Shown here: in pieces, positions 40,837 through 49,830 of the stretch
Layout of the letters: every line of letters starts with the position of its first letter
Numbering within the stretch: the stretch's first letter is position 1
Assembly (NCBI GenBank): GCA_029974635.1
Contig: JARKQY010000023.1
Location: 62,001 to 126,000 of the forward strand
Reading direction: 5' to 3'
DNA length: 64,000 nt
Source: Bacillota bacterium
GTDB lineage: Bacteria > Bacillota > UBA4882 > UBA8346
Made by a program: the position numbers and the translations under genes
Notes under the pieces: generated by a model
Database searches by the model: none
Seen by the model: only the letters and a program-made list of their open reading frames with translations
What the model was told of the DNA's origin: nothing

Positions 40837-41652
40837 ATGAAAAAAATACGAATTGGAATAATGGTTGTCAGTTTGGTGCTTGTTTTTTCATGTATGGCAT
40901 GGGCGAAAAAAGTAACTATTGGCAAGATGCTCCCGGGCGAATACCCCTCACTGGCAATAACCAATCATACACCCCAATCGTTTCGTAAAAGCAAGGAATA
41001 TTGGGATTCACGCCAGAAAGTGGAGTTAAGCATCGGCGGTCAGGATCAATTCAAGGAACTGCCTAAACTGGGAATGAAACAGCCTTTTACGGGTTATATC
41101 GTTTTGGGGGATAAACCGCAAAAGTTTGGTGTGATTGTTGATATTGTGGGCAATGAGAAGCGGCTCTATATTGACACTGACGGTGACGGCAGTTTCGCGA
41201 ACGAATCTTGGCATCCTTTATTAAATGAATGGTACGGGCTTGAGATATATACGGTTGAGGGTCCGGAACCGATAACACTGATGGTTCCTTACCGCGCTAA
41301 AAATAATCAAAGCTTCCCGCTGGAAATTGAGGTGGGTGGTTTATTGAATAAACCCGGGCCTTTTTTTCAGGCTAAACCATTTTTGAATATTTCAGTCCGC
41401 ACCTGGTTTCTGGCCAGACTGGTGGAGGATGGTTTCGAAAAATTGACGGCGGTGGTTGATCGGAATAACAACGGCAAATATAATGATCCCGAAGACGCCT
41501 TTTATTTTGATTTGAATGATGATGGTTATTTTAGTGATGATGAAATGTCGCTTCACAAAACGGGCGTTACCATCCGGGACGGGAAAGAAAAACTTCCGGT
41601 AAACTGGGACGTATACCCTGATAAAATTATGATTGGAGGAAAGACCAAATGA
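40837..41652 (+). CDS. Exported protein with EF-hand-like loops
   Basis: A 271-residue secreted protein. Signal peptide residues 1-23 (VSLVLVFSCMAWAKK). Three Asp/Asn-rich loops resemble calcium-binding sites: DTDGDGSFANE (about 111-121), DRNNNGKYNDPED (about 207-219) and DLNDDGYFSDDE (about 226-237). The rest is beta-rich without a recognised family. GGAGTGATG lies upstream of the start. Its stop overlaps the start of the M16 peptidase gene as ATGA, so the two are translated together. A substrate, inhibitor or scaffold for the peptidases is possible. Confidence 0.75.
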   Translation: MKKIRIGIMVVSLVLVFSCMAWAKKVTIGKMLPGEYPSLAITNHTPQSFRKSKEYWDSRQKVELSIGGQDQFKELPKLGMKQPFTGYIVLGDKPQKFGVIVDIVGNEKRLYIDTDGDGSFANESWHPLLNEWYGLEIYTVEGPEPITLMVPYRAKNNQSFPLEIEVGGLLNKPGPFFQAKPFLNISVRTWFLARLVEDGFEKLTAVVDRNNNGKYNDPEDAFYFDLNDDGYFSDDEMSLHKTGVTIRDGKEKLPVNWDVYPDKIMIGGKTK

Positions 41653-42953
41653 AATCGAAGTTTAAAATCCTCCGGATTAGTTTTATATTGATTTTATTAA
41701 CAATAATTGCCTCCTTTCCTTTGGAGGCCGCTTCAAATGGTAGTTTTAACAAAGTTACCCTTAAAAATGGCTTGAAAGTAATCTATAAAATAATGCCGGG
41801 GCAGCCCCGGGTCTCCTTAAATGTAGTTTTTCCAATCGGGATGAGCGGCGAACGCGAGAAAGGCATCGCTCATTTGGCTGAGCACCTGGTTTTTAGAGGA
41901 GGATCGGGTTATACTTTCGATGATATTGCGGAAATAACCATGCGTAATGGCGGGCAGTTCAGCGGGTATACTCATCTTTCCGCCACCACCTACAGTTATG
42001 TTATTCCCAAAGAGAATGTGATGACTGCGTTGCGGATCTTTAACGGTTCCATTTGGAAAACCGATATCTCCGAGAATTCGGTGGCTTTGGAACGGAAAAT
42101 CGTATTGCATGAACTAGATATGGGGTATTCGGAACGGTATCAGTTTTATCCGATCTTTCGCTATTTTTTGCCTGAGTTTAGTTATAATACGGAGACGATT
42201 GCCGCAATATCGTCAAAAGAGTTGGAGGAGTTTCTGCGCGCTTATTACCAACCCGAAAACGCCACTTATGTTCTTACGGGTGATTTTGATCCCAAACCTA
42301 TATTGGCGGAACTGGAAACAGTAAGTAACGGTTATGGGGTAAACAGTAATAAAGTGAAAATAACTCCCCAAGACTTTGATTTACCGGAGAAGGATGTGGT
42401 GGAAAGCCGGAACCTTTATCCCTATCAATATCAAATTATGCTGGGATACCAGTTTAGCCAGGTTCCCGAGAAGGATCGGCTGATAATGGAAATGCTGGGG
42501 ATGATCTACGGGTATGATTCCAAAATAAATTATGAACAGAATGAATTTGACGTCTATAATGTTTTTTACAGGCGCGTGGAAGAGAAGGTCTTTTTCGGCA
42601 TCTATTATCTGGGACGGAATCATCCTTTTGAGACCGCAAGTTTCGAGCGCTATAAGGCCTCAATGCTTAAATATTTCCGGGAATTCAAAAAGGTTGATCT
42701 GAAACGGGAGATTCAAAATTTGGCTCAACTGGTGGAACTTGAAGAGATTCAGAGTCAGGAAACAGCGGAAGGCGCTGCTCAATACGAAGTTAGTCGTTTA
42801 ATCGATCCTGATTTTATCACCGCAGATACTTTAGCAATTATTAAAAAGCTGACCGTGAAGGATTTGGAGCGGGTCATCGACCAATATTTCAACCAACCTC
42901 CCCGGACCTGGATTTTGGTTAAGAACGCCAAATCAGGAGGTAAACAGGAATGA
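41649..42953 (+). CDS. Exported M16-family zinc peptidase, catalytic subunit
   Basis: A 434-residue M16 (insulinase/pitrilysin) protease. The signal peptide (residues 1-27, ending LEAAS) places it outside the cytoplasm. The inverted zinc motif HLAEH is at residues 75-79, with the distal glutamate in the VALERKIVLHELDMG helix (about 150-160). A single-repeat length of 430 fits a subunit that pairs with another M16 chain. It overlaps the genes on both sides by four bases. Extracytoplasmic M16 pairs are mostly known from Gram-negative bacteria, which supports a periplasm here. Confidence 0.9.
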   Translation: MKSKFKILRISFILILLTIIASFPLEAASNGSFNKVTLKNGLKVIYKIMPGQPRVSLNVVFPIGMSGEREKGIAHLAEHLVFRGGSGYTFDDIAEITMRNGGQFSGYTHLSATTYSYVIPKENVMTALRIFNGSIWKTDISENSVALERKIVLHELDMGYSERYQFYPIFRYFLPEFSYNTETIAAISSKELEEFLRAYYQPENATYVLTGDFDPKPILAELETVSNGYGVNSNKVKITPQDFDLPEKDVVESRNLYPYQYQIMLGYQFSQVPEKDRLIMEMLGMIYGYDSKINYEQNEFDVYNVFYRRVEEKVFFGIYYLGRNHPFETASFERYKASMLKYFREFKKVDLKREIQNLAQLVELEEIQSQETAEGAAQYEVSRLIDPDFITADTLAIIKKLTVKDLERVIDQYFNQPPRTWILVKNAKSGGKQE

Positions 42954-44248
42954 ATAAAAAATACTGCGGTTTAGCTTTATTGTTCCTTTTAATAACTGCA
43001 ACATTATGCGTCCCAGTTCATGCTGCAGACCGTTCGAAGCAGGCGGCCGCATGGATTGACCGGACAACGGTCAGCGGTATGAATATATTATTGCAGAAAA
43101 CCAAATCCAATGTGATTGATGTGGTTTTATTACTAAAGTCCGGAAGCGGACTTGATCCCAGCTCCAAAAAAGGTACCGCTTTAATTATGAATAATATTGT
43201 TTATTTTAAACTTAGGTATTCAAAAACCAAGATCGGTGCGGTTGATGTTGAAACATTCCCGGATTATACATTGATTCGTATGAAGACCACATCCAGCGGT
43301 TTGGAGAAGGCGTTGCACGAGGTGAAGGGGTTATTATCCGAGCCGATTTACAGTTACGATTGGCTTACCGATTTGAAAGGCCTTTATAATACCGATTTAA
43401 AAGGAATATCGCCGTTTTATAGGGCGTACTCCGACTTTACCGCCCAGTTTTATGGTTCGGACCATCCCTACAACGACCGAATGGTTCCGGAAAATCTTTT
43501 AACCATTAGTGGTAAAGATGTTTATCAATGGTATCGCCAGACGTATCAGCCCGGTAATGCGATTTTATCTATTACCGGTAATGTCAGCAAGTCGATAAAG
43601 GATTTGAACAAGTTTTTCGCGGATATGATTACTGAGTCGGTGGATCGCCGGTTGATGATAACACCGGTTTTTCCGGATAAAGACATTCAACTGGATCGTG
43701 AAGAATTAAACGGCCGGACCACTACCGTCAGTATCGGGTTCGCCGCTCCCCGCTTTTCAGATCCGGATTTTCCGGCATTCCGGGTTATTTCATGTTATTT
43801 AGAAGACTACATGCATTATTTCGAAGAATTACGGGTGAAAGAAGGTTTATTTTACGCCGGATTTGTTTTTTATAACTACTTTCAAAAACCTAAGGCACCT
43901 AATTTGGTATTCGTGACGTCAACCAGTCCCGATTCTCTTAAACGGGTTGAAGAAAGGACCCTTGCCATTGTCGCCAAGTTAATCAATGAAGGAATTTCGC
44001 AACGGGAAATCGACCGGGCTGTGGATGCCATGAAGGCGGGCAATGACGTTTTATTGGAATCCGAAAAGAGTAGCGCGGTGAAAAATGCCTTAAGCCAATA
44101 TTTGCAGACCCAGTTGGTTTATGATGAAAACCTTTTTGCCAAGTTGACCCAGGTAAAAACTGAAGATATCAAGCGGGCTGCCGCCAAATATTTAAAGCAC
44201 TATATCCGGGTGGCGTATATCCCTAGGGAAATGGCTGAGAACTTTTGA
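42950..44248 (+). CDS. Exported M16-family peptidase-like protein, non-catalytic subunit
   Basis: A 432-residue M16-like chain with a signal peptide (to about 27, VPVHAADR). The HxxEH motif is absent: the matching region reads GTALIMNNIVYF. Other landmarks of the fold are kept, such as the YQPGNAILSITGN strand. The C-terminal half with ELRVKEGLFYAGFVFY preserves the R/Y residues that catalytic partners borrow from the second chain. An active/inactive pair in one operon is the arrangement seen in heterodimeric M16 proteases. Confidence 0.88.
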   Translation: MNKKYCGLALLFLLITATLCVPVHAADRSKQAAAWIDRTTVSGMNILLQKTKSNVIDVVLLLKSGSGLDPSSKKGTALIMNNIVYFKLRYSKTKIGAVDVETFPDYTLIRMKTTSSGLEKALHEVKGLLSEPIYSYDWLTDLKGLYNTDLKGISPFYRAYSDFTAQFYGSDHPYNDRMVPENLLTISGKDVYQWYRQTYQPGNAILSITGNVSKSIKDLNKFFADMITESVDRRLMITPVFPDKDIQLDREELNGRTTTVSIGFAAPRFSDPDFPAFRVISCYLEDYMHYFEELRVKEGLFYAGFVFYNYFQKPKAPNLVFVTSTSPDSLKRVEERTLAIVAKLINEGISQREIDRAVDAMKAGNDVLLESEKSSAVKNALSQYLQTQLVYDENLFAKLTQVKTEDIKRAAAKYLKHYIRVAYIPREMAENF

Positions 44249-44447
44249 TCAGGAAGATTAGGGTTCGAAGATTTATAAATGATTTCCAATCCTCTTAACC
44301 CGGATAATCCCGGCAAAAGTCAGAATAATCGGTATTAAGAACATACTTTATATTGTAAAATTTTTATTAAAATGTAAATTTTGCCAAGGAATTTCCAAGT
44401 AATTACTAGAAATCTAAGGCAAAATTTTTGTTTTTGAGAGGAGACTA

Positions 44448-45065
44448 ATGAAATACTTAATATTTGATTTTGATGGCACAATTGCGGATACACTCAAAGT
44501 AGTTGAAGAGATGGGCCATAATATTTTAAAACGATATGGAATTAAAGTTGACTCTCAAGAAGCGAGAAGAATAGGATTACGCAGGACAATTATCAAATCA
44601 AAATTTCCAAAATGGGAAATCCCATATGCTTTATCAGAGTTACGAAGAGAACTTAATCAAAGAATAGCGGAAGAGGTAAAACTATTTCCTGAAATGAAAT
44701 CGGTATTAAAAGAATTGAAGCAGCGGTATGATTTAGGAATAGTATCTAGTAACTCCGGTGAAAATATTCGGTTGTTTTTATCTCGGAATGGCGTTTTAGA
44801 TCTATTTTCATTCATCCACTCCGATAGTTCCTTATTTGGCAAACATATTGTGCTAAAGCGGTTATGTAAGGCAAATAATATTCAATTCACGAATAGTGTG
44901 TATATTGGAGATGAAGATCGGGATATTCAAGCGGCAAACAAAACCAGGATTCCTGTAATTGCTGTAACATGGGGTTATAATACAAGGGAAAATTTGAAAA
45001 AGGAGAAACCTATTTATATAGTCGATAACGTTAAACAATTATTAGAAATAATACCAATAATATAG
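44448..45065 (+). CDS. HAD-superfamily phosphatase
   Basis: A 205-residue haloacid-dehalogenase-like hydrolase of the phosphoglycolate phosphatase/PpaX subgroup. Motif I is DFDGTIADT at residues 7-15, motif II is IVSSNSGEN, motif III Lys is near LKRLCKANN, and motif IV is YIGDEDRDI. The helical cap lies between residues 15 and 80. Substrate not predictable. GAGAGGAG precedes the ATG. Codon use is AT-richer than the M16 genes, marking the start of a low-GC stretch that runs to about 48650. Confidence 0.9.
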   Translation: MKYLIFDFDGTIADTLKVVEEMGHNILKRYGIKVDSQEARRIGLRRTIIKSKFPKWEIPYALSELRRELNQRIAEEVKLFPEMKSVLKELKQRYDLGIVSSNSGENIRLFLSRNGVLDLFSFIHSDSSLFGKHIVLKRLCKANNIQFTNSVYIGDEDRDIQAANKTRIPVIAVTWGYNTRENLKKEKPIYIVDNVKQLLEIIPII

Positions 45066-45071
45066 TATGGG

Positions 45072-45092
45072 CGTGATTCAGGTCACGTTTTT
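45072..45092 (+). terminator. Terminator after the HAD gene
   Basis: CGTGA (45072-45076), loop TTCAGG, TCACG (45083-45087), then TTTTT. Confidence 0.65.
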
Positions 45093-45204
45093 GTGTTTAA
45101 ATGTGACGATTAGACCTGATTACAAATACAAGGGTAGTAGGTATAATTGAGGCAAAAAATAGAATATGAAGTTAAATAAATTATAAGGAAGGACGTATTG
45201 GATA

Positions 45205-45360
45205 ATGATGGGAGTAAAAATCAATTACGAAATCATGGGAGTAAAAGGAATTGAAGAATGCTTTACGTTGGAAGACATGGAGTTAATCTTAATTGAAATT
45301 AAAGCTTGTGAGAAGCTCACCGGCGAAAAGGCTAAAATAGAATTTGAGCTTTGTGAGTAA
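45205..45360 (+). CDS. Small hypothetical protein (51 residues)
   Basis: An acidic, leucine- and glutamate-rich reading frame with two start ATGs (45205 and 45208) and GGAAGGA about 11 bases upstream. The centre (CFTLEDMELILIEIKACEKL) reads like a real amphipathic helix. There is no signal or membrane segment. Not recognised; it lies in the AT-rich accessory stretch. 45361-45477 holds nothing clear. Confidence 0.45.
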   Translation: MMGVKINYEIMGVKGIEECFTLEDMELILIEIKACEKLTGEKAKIEFELCE

Positions 45361-45477
45361 TATGAATAAAGTTCAGGTTGAATGTTACTTGTTTACGCCA
45401 ATCTCAAATGGCAAAAGTTGACGGAATTGCAGATTGTGTCTAGAATAATTCCAAATTATCATCGAGAACCTTGAAAG

Positions 45478-46040
45478 TTACGCAGCTTTTCTTTTAGCTA
45501 AAATAGCCTGGAGAATATTTTTCTGAATATAGCAATTAGCAGATTCCCAGTCTTCCGAGTATTCCATTAAATAACAACAAACAAGCCTTATGTAAGAATC
45601 CATTGAAGGGAAGATATCCACAACTCTTGAACGTCGCCTTATCTCTTTGTTAAAACGCTCGAGAGTATTGGTCGAGCTAAATTTTCTGGAATCAATCTCA
45701 GGAAACCGATAATACTGGAGCGAATCTTCCAGACCATTTTCAATGGTTTCGACAGCTTTAATAAACCGGTGTTCATATTCTTTAATAATCATATCGACAT
45801 AGTGTTTTGCTGAATCATCGTCGGGCTGTTGCCAAATCTGTGTTTTAGCTTTGCAGCAAAGAATTCTTTCTCCTTGCCAGGAATATGAGCTAAAATGTTT
45901 CTTATAAAATGAACCTTGCATCGTTGCCAACTGCAGCCGATGAATGACTTTTGAATGGCAGCAACCAAACCTTGATGAGCATCGGATACAGCTAACCATA
46001 TATTTTGAATTCCCCTTGCGAATTTTATTATACACTAGCT
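45478..46040 (-). pseudogene. IS256-family transposase remnant
   Basis: C-terminal half of a mutator-type (IS256) transposase. The end reads FSSTNTLERFNKEIRRRSRV, then FPSMDSYIRLVCCYLMEYSEDW, typical of the family. Further 5' the reading shifts frame: IWLAVSDAHQGLVAAIQKSF and CKVHFIRNILAHIPGKEKEF are in one frame, and QIWQQPDDDSAKHYVDMIIK continues in another. There is therefore one frameshift near 45845-45855, and the N-terminal part with the first catalytic Asp is missing. The element is dead. No terminal inverted repeats were found. Confidence 0.88.
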
Positions 46041-46088
46041 GTTCAGTTGGTATTTTCTTTTTTACCTTCGACGACCTGTTATGATATA

Positions 46089-46220
46089 ATGACAATCAAT
46101 ATTAAAATTATTTTATTGGTCTTTGCAGTTGCCATTTTCCTGAACTTGCGGATTGAACCATGGCAAATGATATCAGGATGTATCGGAATTTACCAGGAGG
46201 CTAAAATAATATGGAGATAA
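46089..46220 (+). CDS. Small hydrophobic peptide upstream of a histidine kinase
   Basis: A 43-codon frame with one membrane-like segment (IKIILLVFAVAIFLNL), then a Cys-containing tail (MISGCIGIYQEAKIIWR). It ends seven bases before the kinase start. A TATAAT at 46085-46090 overlaps the ATG, so if that is the promoter the peptide starts later (TTG 46116) or is not made. Low confidence as a gene. Confidence 0.3.
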   Translation: MTINIKIILLVFAVAIFLNLRIEPWQMISGCIGIYQEAKIIWR

Positions 46221-46227
46221 ATAAGTA

Positions 46228-47586
46228 ATGCTTTTTTTGTTTCTAGCTCTATGTATCATTGCGTTTATTTTAATGTATTGCAATCCCAAAGAAAAGTCAA
46301 TAATCTGGGGTTCGATGATTGCCATTGCCGGCAGTCTTGGGGGAGCGGCGAATGTATTAGAAATGGATGTTTTGCCCCATATAACCAATCATCGCCCAAT
46401 TATCGATGTTTTGCTATTTATCATTGGGCTGTTTTATTCATTGTCGCATTATGTTGAACCGTATGCTTGTTTAATGTTTGGGATTATTTATTCAAATCTC
46501 TTTAGTTTTAACCGCAGATCCTATTATATTTTAAGTTCATTATTATGTATTCCAATTATAATAATGTACGCGATATATCCGTTTTATCCTAAATTTATTA
46601 CATCCTATAAAATTTTATCTTCTTGGGCGGCGCCATATATTTTTCTGGGAAATATAATACTGCTTTATTCTTTCTTAAAAGAACAAAATAAAAGAATAAA
46701 GCAGCAAAGATTATTAGTAATATTATTAGCAGCTCCGCCGACATTGTTTTCAGCATTTGCAAACTATATATATCCAGCATTTGGGATAATTCATGTTTAT
46801 AAAAACAATGTTTTTATGGTAATACTGTTGTTGGTTTTGTTTATAATTTTTGCAACAAAATATGGAGTATTAGGGGTTAAGCTTAAATTTGAAAAACAAA
46901 GTTTCAATGACACAATAAAACTAATATCAACGGGAACCTCAATAATAAACCATACGATTAAGAATGAAGTCCTAAAGATAAGCATCTGTGCAGAAAACAT
47001 AAAAAGTGTTATTGGCGATAATCCAGAGGCCATTGAAGATATTAAAATAATTAATTTATCGACAGATCATATGCTGAAAATGATGGCAAGAATTCAAGAA
47101 AAAACCCAGGAAATTAAAATTTATGACCAAGCTATAAATTTGACAGATGTTGTCGAAAATGCTGTAGTTCTTTCAAAGCCATTATTTGAGACCAAAAATA
47201 TTTCAGTCGAAAAAAACTACTCGATAGATATTGCAGTAAAAGTCGATAAGTTACATATTCAAAATGTATTATGTAATGTTTTCAATAATGCGGTTGAAGC
47301 AATGAAGGACAATGGGGCACTTAAAATATATTTACGTACAACAGAAAATGAAGTCACCATTTCAATTCAAGATAGCGGAGCTGGAATTTCCAAGGAAAAT
47401 CTGGCGCATGTTTTTGAACCTTTCTTTTCAACGAAAAACCAGCGTTTTAATTATGGCCTGGGCTTATCATATTGCTATAACGTCATGCAAAAACATAATG
47501 GCGCTATCGAAATACTAAGCGAAGAGAATAAGGGAACTCAAGTAATACTGAGATTTCCATTGGAACGAATGGCCAATTCAGTTTAA
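46228..47586 (+). CDS. Membrane sensor histidine kinase
   Basis: A 452-residue kinase. The N-terminal 220 residues contain about seven hydrophobic segments with short loops. The phosphoacceptor helix reads INHTIKNEVLKISICAENIK (about residues 240-260). The ATP-binding domain has the N box NVLCNVFNNAVEAM, G1 DSGAGIS, F box EPFFSTK and G2 FNYGLGLSY. This type resembles kinases with an intramembrane sensing module. No response regulator is adjacent, so it is an orphan, perhaps feeding sporulation or stress relays. It is AT-rich and lies next to an IS remnant. Confidence 0.88.
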   Translation: MLFLFLALCIIAFILMYCNPKEKSIIWGSMIAIAGSLGGAANVLEMDVLPHITNHRPIIDVLLFIIGLFYSLSHYVEPYACLMFGIIYSNLFSFNRRSYYILSSLLCIPIIIMYAIYPFYPKFITSYKILSSWAAPYIFLGNIILLYSFLKEQNKRIKQQRLLVILLAAPPTLFSAFANYIYPAFGIIHVYKNNVFMVILLLVLFIIFATKYGVLGVKLKFEKQSFNDTIKLISTGTSIINHTIKNEVLKISICAENIKSVIGDNPEAIEDIKIINLSTDHMLKMMARIQEKTQEIKIYDQAINLTDVVENAVVLSKPLFETKNISVEKNYSIDIAVKVDKLHIQNVLCNVFNNAVEAMKDNGALKIYLRTTENEVTISIQDSGAGISKENLAHVFEPFFSTKNQRFNYGLGLSYCYNVMQKHNGAIEILSEENKGTQVILRFPLERMANSV

Positions 47587-47678
47587 GAAGTGACTTATTA
47601 CCAATTTCAAATGAATAAACTAGAAATTTGTAGATGTAGATATAGTATTTTATACGTTAATATGAAGGAGCAAAAGAA

Positions 47679-48620
47679 ATGATAAAATTTTTTGGTGGCT
47701 TTTTGTTAATCTTATTAGCACTATTTCAGTTGCCAAATAATAGTTTTATCGGCTCAAAAATCATAATCATTTTGGATATATTAATCTTAACGGTATTATG
47801 GTTTATGTTTGCTTATAAAAAATTTATTCTGTTTTTAAGGGAAAAAGCTAAAAATCCATTCATAATAGCCTTGTTCTTCATTTTAACATTAAATTTATTA
47901 GCTTTTTCGGTATTTTTGAAATTTGATTATCATCTTTTATTAAAAAGCTTAATTATTTTTGTTTTACTTTCAGTATCAATATACTTTCTAAAACCCAGAA
48001 TAGGCCAACATCACTGGAAAGATATCATAATATTAATATATTTTCTAGGAGTTTTTCAATCAAAATTGCTATTAATACCTATGATTAAGTATAAAGACAT
48101 ACAATTTAACGCGGAATACTTAATACTGGCGTTTGTACTTTTGTGGTTCTATGTTGTATTTAAGGAAATAGACATCGGATTTCATTTTGATATAACGTGG
48201 CAATCTTTTAAATGGGTATTAATTTTTACTCCTGTTATACTTTTTGTAATTATATTAGGGTTAAAACTTGAATTTGTAGTATTTAGCAGCACTCAATTTT
48301 CATGGAATAAACTTTTTCTTTATACCGTATTTATGCTTTATTATGGGGCATTAATAGAGGAATTGTTTTTTAGGGGCCTGATATTTAACTATGTTCGCCA
48401 ATTTTTTAATAATAATAATATTTTATTGCCAATATTAATAAGTTCGTTGTTTTTTGGACTTACTCATTTATTCAATTTTCCATATCAAATGGTTATACTT
48501 TCTTTTATTGCAGGTGTTTTTTATTGTTTGACTTATATAAAATCAAATAATTTATTTTGTGCTTCAGTGATTCATACATTAATGAATCTATCATGGAAGT
48601 TATTTTTTGTTTATGGTTAG
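47679..48620 (+). CDS. CPBP-family intramembrane metalloprotease
   Basis: A 313-residue membrane protein with about eight helices. The CAAX-protease/bacteriocin-processing motifs are in the C-terminal half: EELFFRG (motif 1, EExxxR), FFGLTHLFN (motif 2, FxxxH) and VIHTLMN (motif 3, HxxxN). These groups form the glutamate/histidine site within the membrane. Such proteins process prenylated or hydrophobic peptides or act in bacteriocin immunity. It follows the kinase after about 90 bases in the same direction, so both may act on one peptide or envelope signal. Confidence 0.88.
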   Translation: MIKFFGGFLLILLALFQLPNNSFIGSKIIIILDILILTVLWFMFAYKKFILFLREKAKNPFIIALFFILTLNLLAFSVFLKFDYHLLLKSLIIFVLLSVSIYFLKPRIGQHHWKDIIILIYFLGVFQSKLLLIPMIKYKDIQFNAEYLILAFVLLWFYVVFKEIDIGFHFDITWQSFKWVLIFTPVILFVIILGLKLEFVVFSSTQFSWNKLFLYTVFMLYYGALIEELFFRGLIFNYVRQFFNNNNILLPILISSLFFGLTHLFNFPYQMVILSFIAGVFYCLTYIKSNNLFCASVIHTLMNLSWKLFFVYG

Positions 48621-48654
48621 GCTGTAATCACAAGAAATTTAAAGGGGAATAGGT

Positions 48655-48682
48655 TGACAAGATTAATTAACCATGTTAAAAT
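48655..48682 (+). promoter_or_regulatory. Promoter of the marR gene
   Basis: TTGACA (48655-48660), 16-base spacer, TAAAAT (48677-48682), about 30 bases before the start codon. Confidence 0.65.
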
Positions 48683-48712
48683 TTATTCAGGTTTCAAAAA
48701 AGGAGTTAGGTT

Positions 48713-49255
48713 ATGGAGCGGAAGTTAATTACCAGAACCACTAAATTATTTTGCCAGGCGATGTTTTACCGGATAGTATCGCCAACCTTGAATAAACTGG
48801 TAAAAGGAGATTTAACCGAGGTTCAATTATCTTGCCTGCGTTTTGTCAACCTTCATCCCGAACCTTCCGTTGGAGCTGTTGCCGAAGGTTTGTCGTTTAG
48901 TAACGCCGCTTCGGCCAAGTTGATCGACCGGCTGGTGAAGAAAAAGCTCTTGATTCGGGAAGAAGATCAGCAAGACCGGCGGGTTTTGAAGATCAAGCTG
49001 ACAGTGGAAGGCCGGGAGCTTTTGACGGAGATTGAAAGCATTGAAGCACAACAGTTTGCAACCATTATGGACCGGATGAAGCATGAGGAGTTGGAGGCTT
49101 TGACAACCGGGCTAACTGCGTTCTTAAAAGCAGCTCTGCAGGATGTAAGCCAGCTTGAGGAAATCTGCCTGCGTTGCGGGCGGGATCACTTGGCCGATTG
49201 TCCTGGCAACCTGCTTTACCGGGAGTTCACCGGGAAAGATAAGGAGAAGGTCTAA
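48713..49255 (+). CDS. MarR-family regulator with cysteine-rich tail
   Basis: A 180-residue winged-helix repressor: LTEVQLSCLRFVNLHPEPSV, recognition helix AEGLSFSNAASAKLIDRLVK and wing EEDQQDRRVLKIKLTVEG. Unusually, the C-terminal tail carries three cysteines and a histidine (CLRCGRDHLADCPG), a spacing suited to binding iron or zinc or to redox sensing. It lies 65 bases upstream of a superoxide reductase gene with a palindrome between, so control of the response to superoxide or iron is likely. It marks the return to normal GC after the AT-rich island. Confidence 0.9.
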   Translation: MERKLITRTTKLFCQAMFYRIVSPTLNKLVKGDLTEVQLSCLRFVNLHPEPSVGAVAEGLSFSNAASAKLIDRLVKKKLLIREEDQQDRRVLKIKLTVEGRELLTEIESIEAQQFATIMDRMKHEELEALTTGLTAFLKAALQDVSQLEEICLRCGRDHLADCPGNLLYREFTGKDKEKV

Positions 49256-49275
49256 TTTTGGGTGTGAATATTAAC

Positions 49276-49290
49276 TATATTAGTAATATA
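49276..49290. promoter_or_regulatory. Palindrome between marR and the superoxide reductase gene
   Basis: TATATTA-G-TAATATA is a perfect 15-base palindrome, 30 bases before the reductase start, of a size suited to a MarR dimer. Confidence 0.5.
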
Positions 49291-49320
49291 TATTGAAAAA
49301 ATAAACAGGAGGAAATTTAA

Positions 49321-49695
49321 ATGACGAAGAAATTGGAGATTTATAAGTGTGAGCATTGCGGGAATATTGTTGAAGTAGTTCATGAGGCCGGCGGTCAATT
49401 GGTTTGTTGCGGTGAGCCGATGAAGCTGCTGGCGGAAAATTCGGTGGATGCGGCCAAAGAAAAACATGTTCCGGTCATTGAGAAAGTAGCGGATGGTTAT
49501 AAAGTCAAAATCGGCAGTGTGCCCCATCCGATGGAAGAGAAGCATTATATTGAATGGATTGAGTTGGTGGCCGACGGGAAGGCCTACCGTCAGTTTTTAA
49601 AACCCGGGGATATTCCGGAGGCTGTTTTTTGTATCGCGGCAACTCAGGTAACCGCCAGGGAATACTGTAATTTGCATGGTTTATGGAAAGCATAA
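49321..49695 (+). CDS. dfx: Desulfoferrodoxin (superoxide reductase, two-iron type)
   Basis: Reduces superoxide to hydrogen peroxide without making oxygen, a typical anaerobe defence. It has 124 residues. Centre I ligands: Cys10, Cys13, Cys29, Cys30. Centre II ligands: His49, His69, His75, Cys116, His119. These positions are identical to classic desulfoferrodoxins, so both iron sites should be intact. Lys48 in AKEKHVPV is the catalytic lysine. AGGAGGAAA precedes the ATG. It follows marR and ends in its own terminator. It suggests an anaerobic or microaerophilic lifestyle. Confidence 0.96.
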   Translation: MTKKLEIYKCEHCGNIVEVVHEAGGQLVCCGEPMKLLAENSVDAAKEKHVPVIEKVADGYKVKIGSVPHPMEEKHYIEWIELVADGKAYRQFLKPGDIPEAVFCIAATQVTAREYCNLHGLWKA

Positions 49696-49734
49696 GCATT
49701 GCGTGTTTCCAAGGGAATATAATCTTATCTATCA

Positions 49735-49773
49735 AAATAAATGCCGGGAATATTATCCGACATTTATTTTTTT
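49735..49773 (+). terminator. Terminator after the superoxide reductase gene
   Basis: AAATAAATG-C-CGG (49735-49747) pairs with CCG-A-CATTTATTT (49757-49769) with one mismatch, and runs into further T. Confidence 0.75.
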
Positions 49774-49830
49774 CTTTTGGCAGGAGAATACTTATTGGGA
49801 ACGAAATCTAATTCGTTTTGAAGCATTCGA

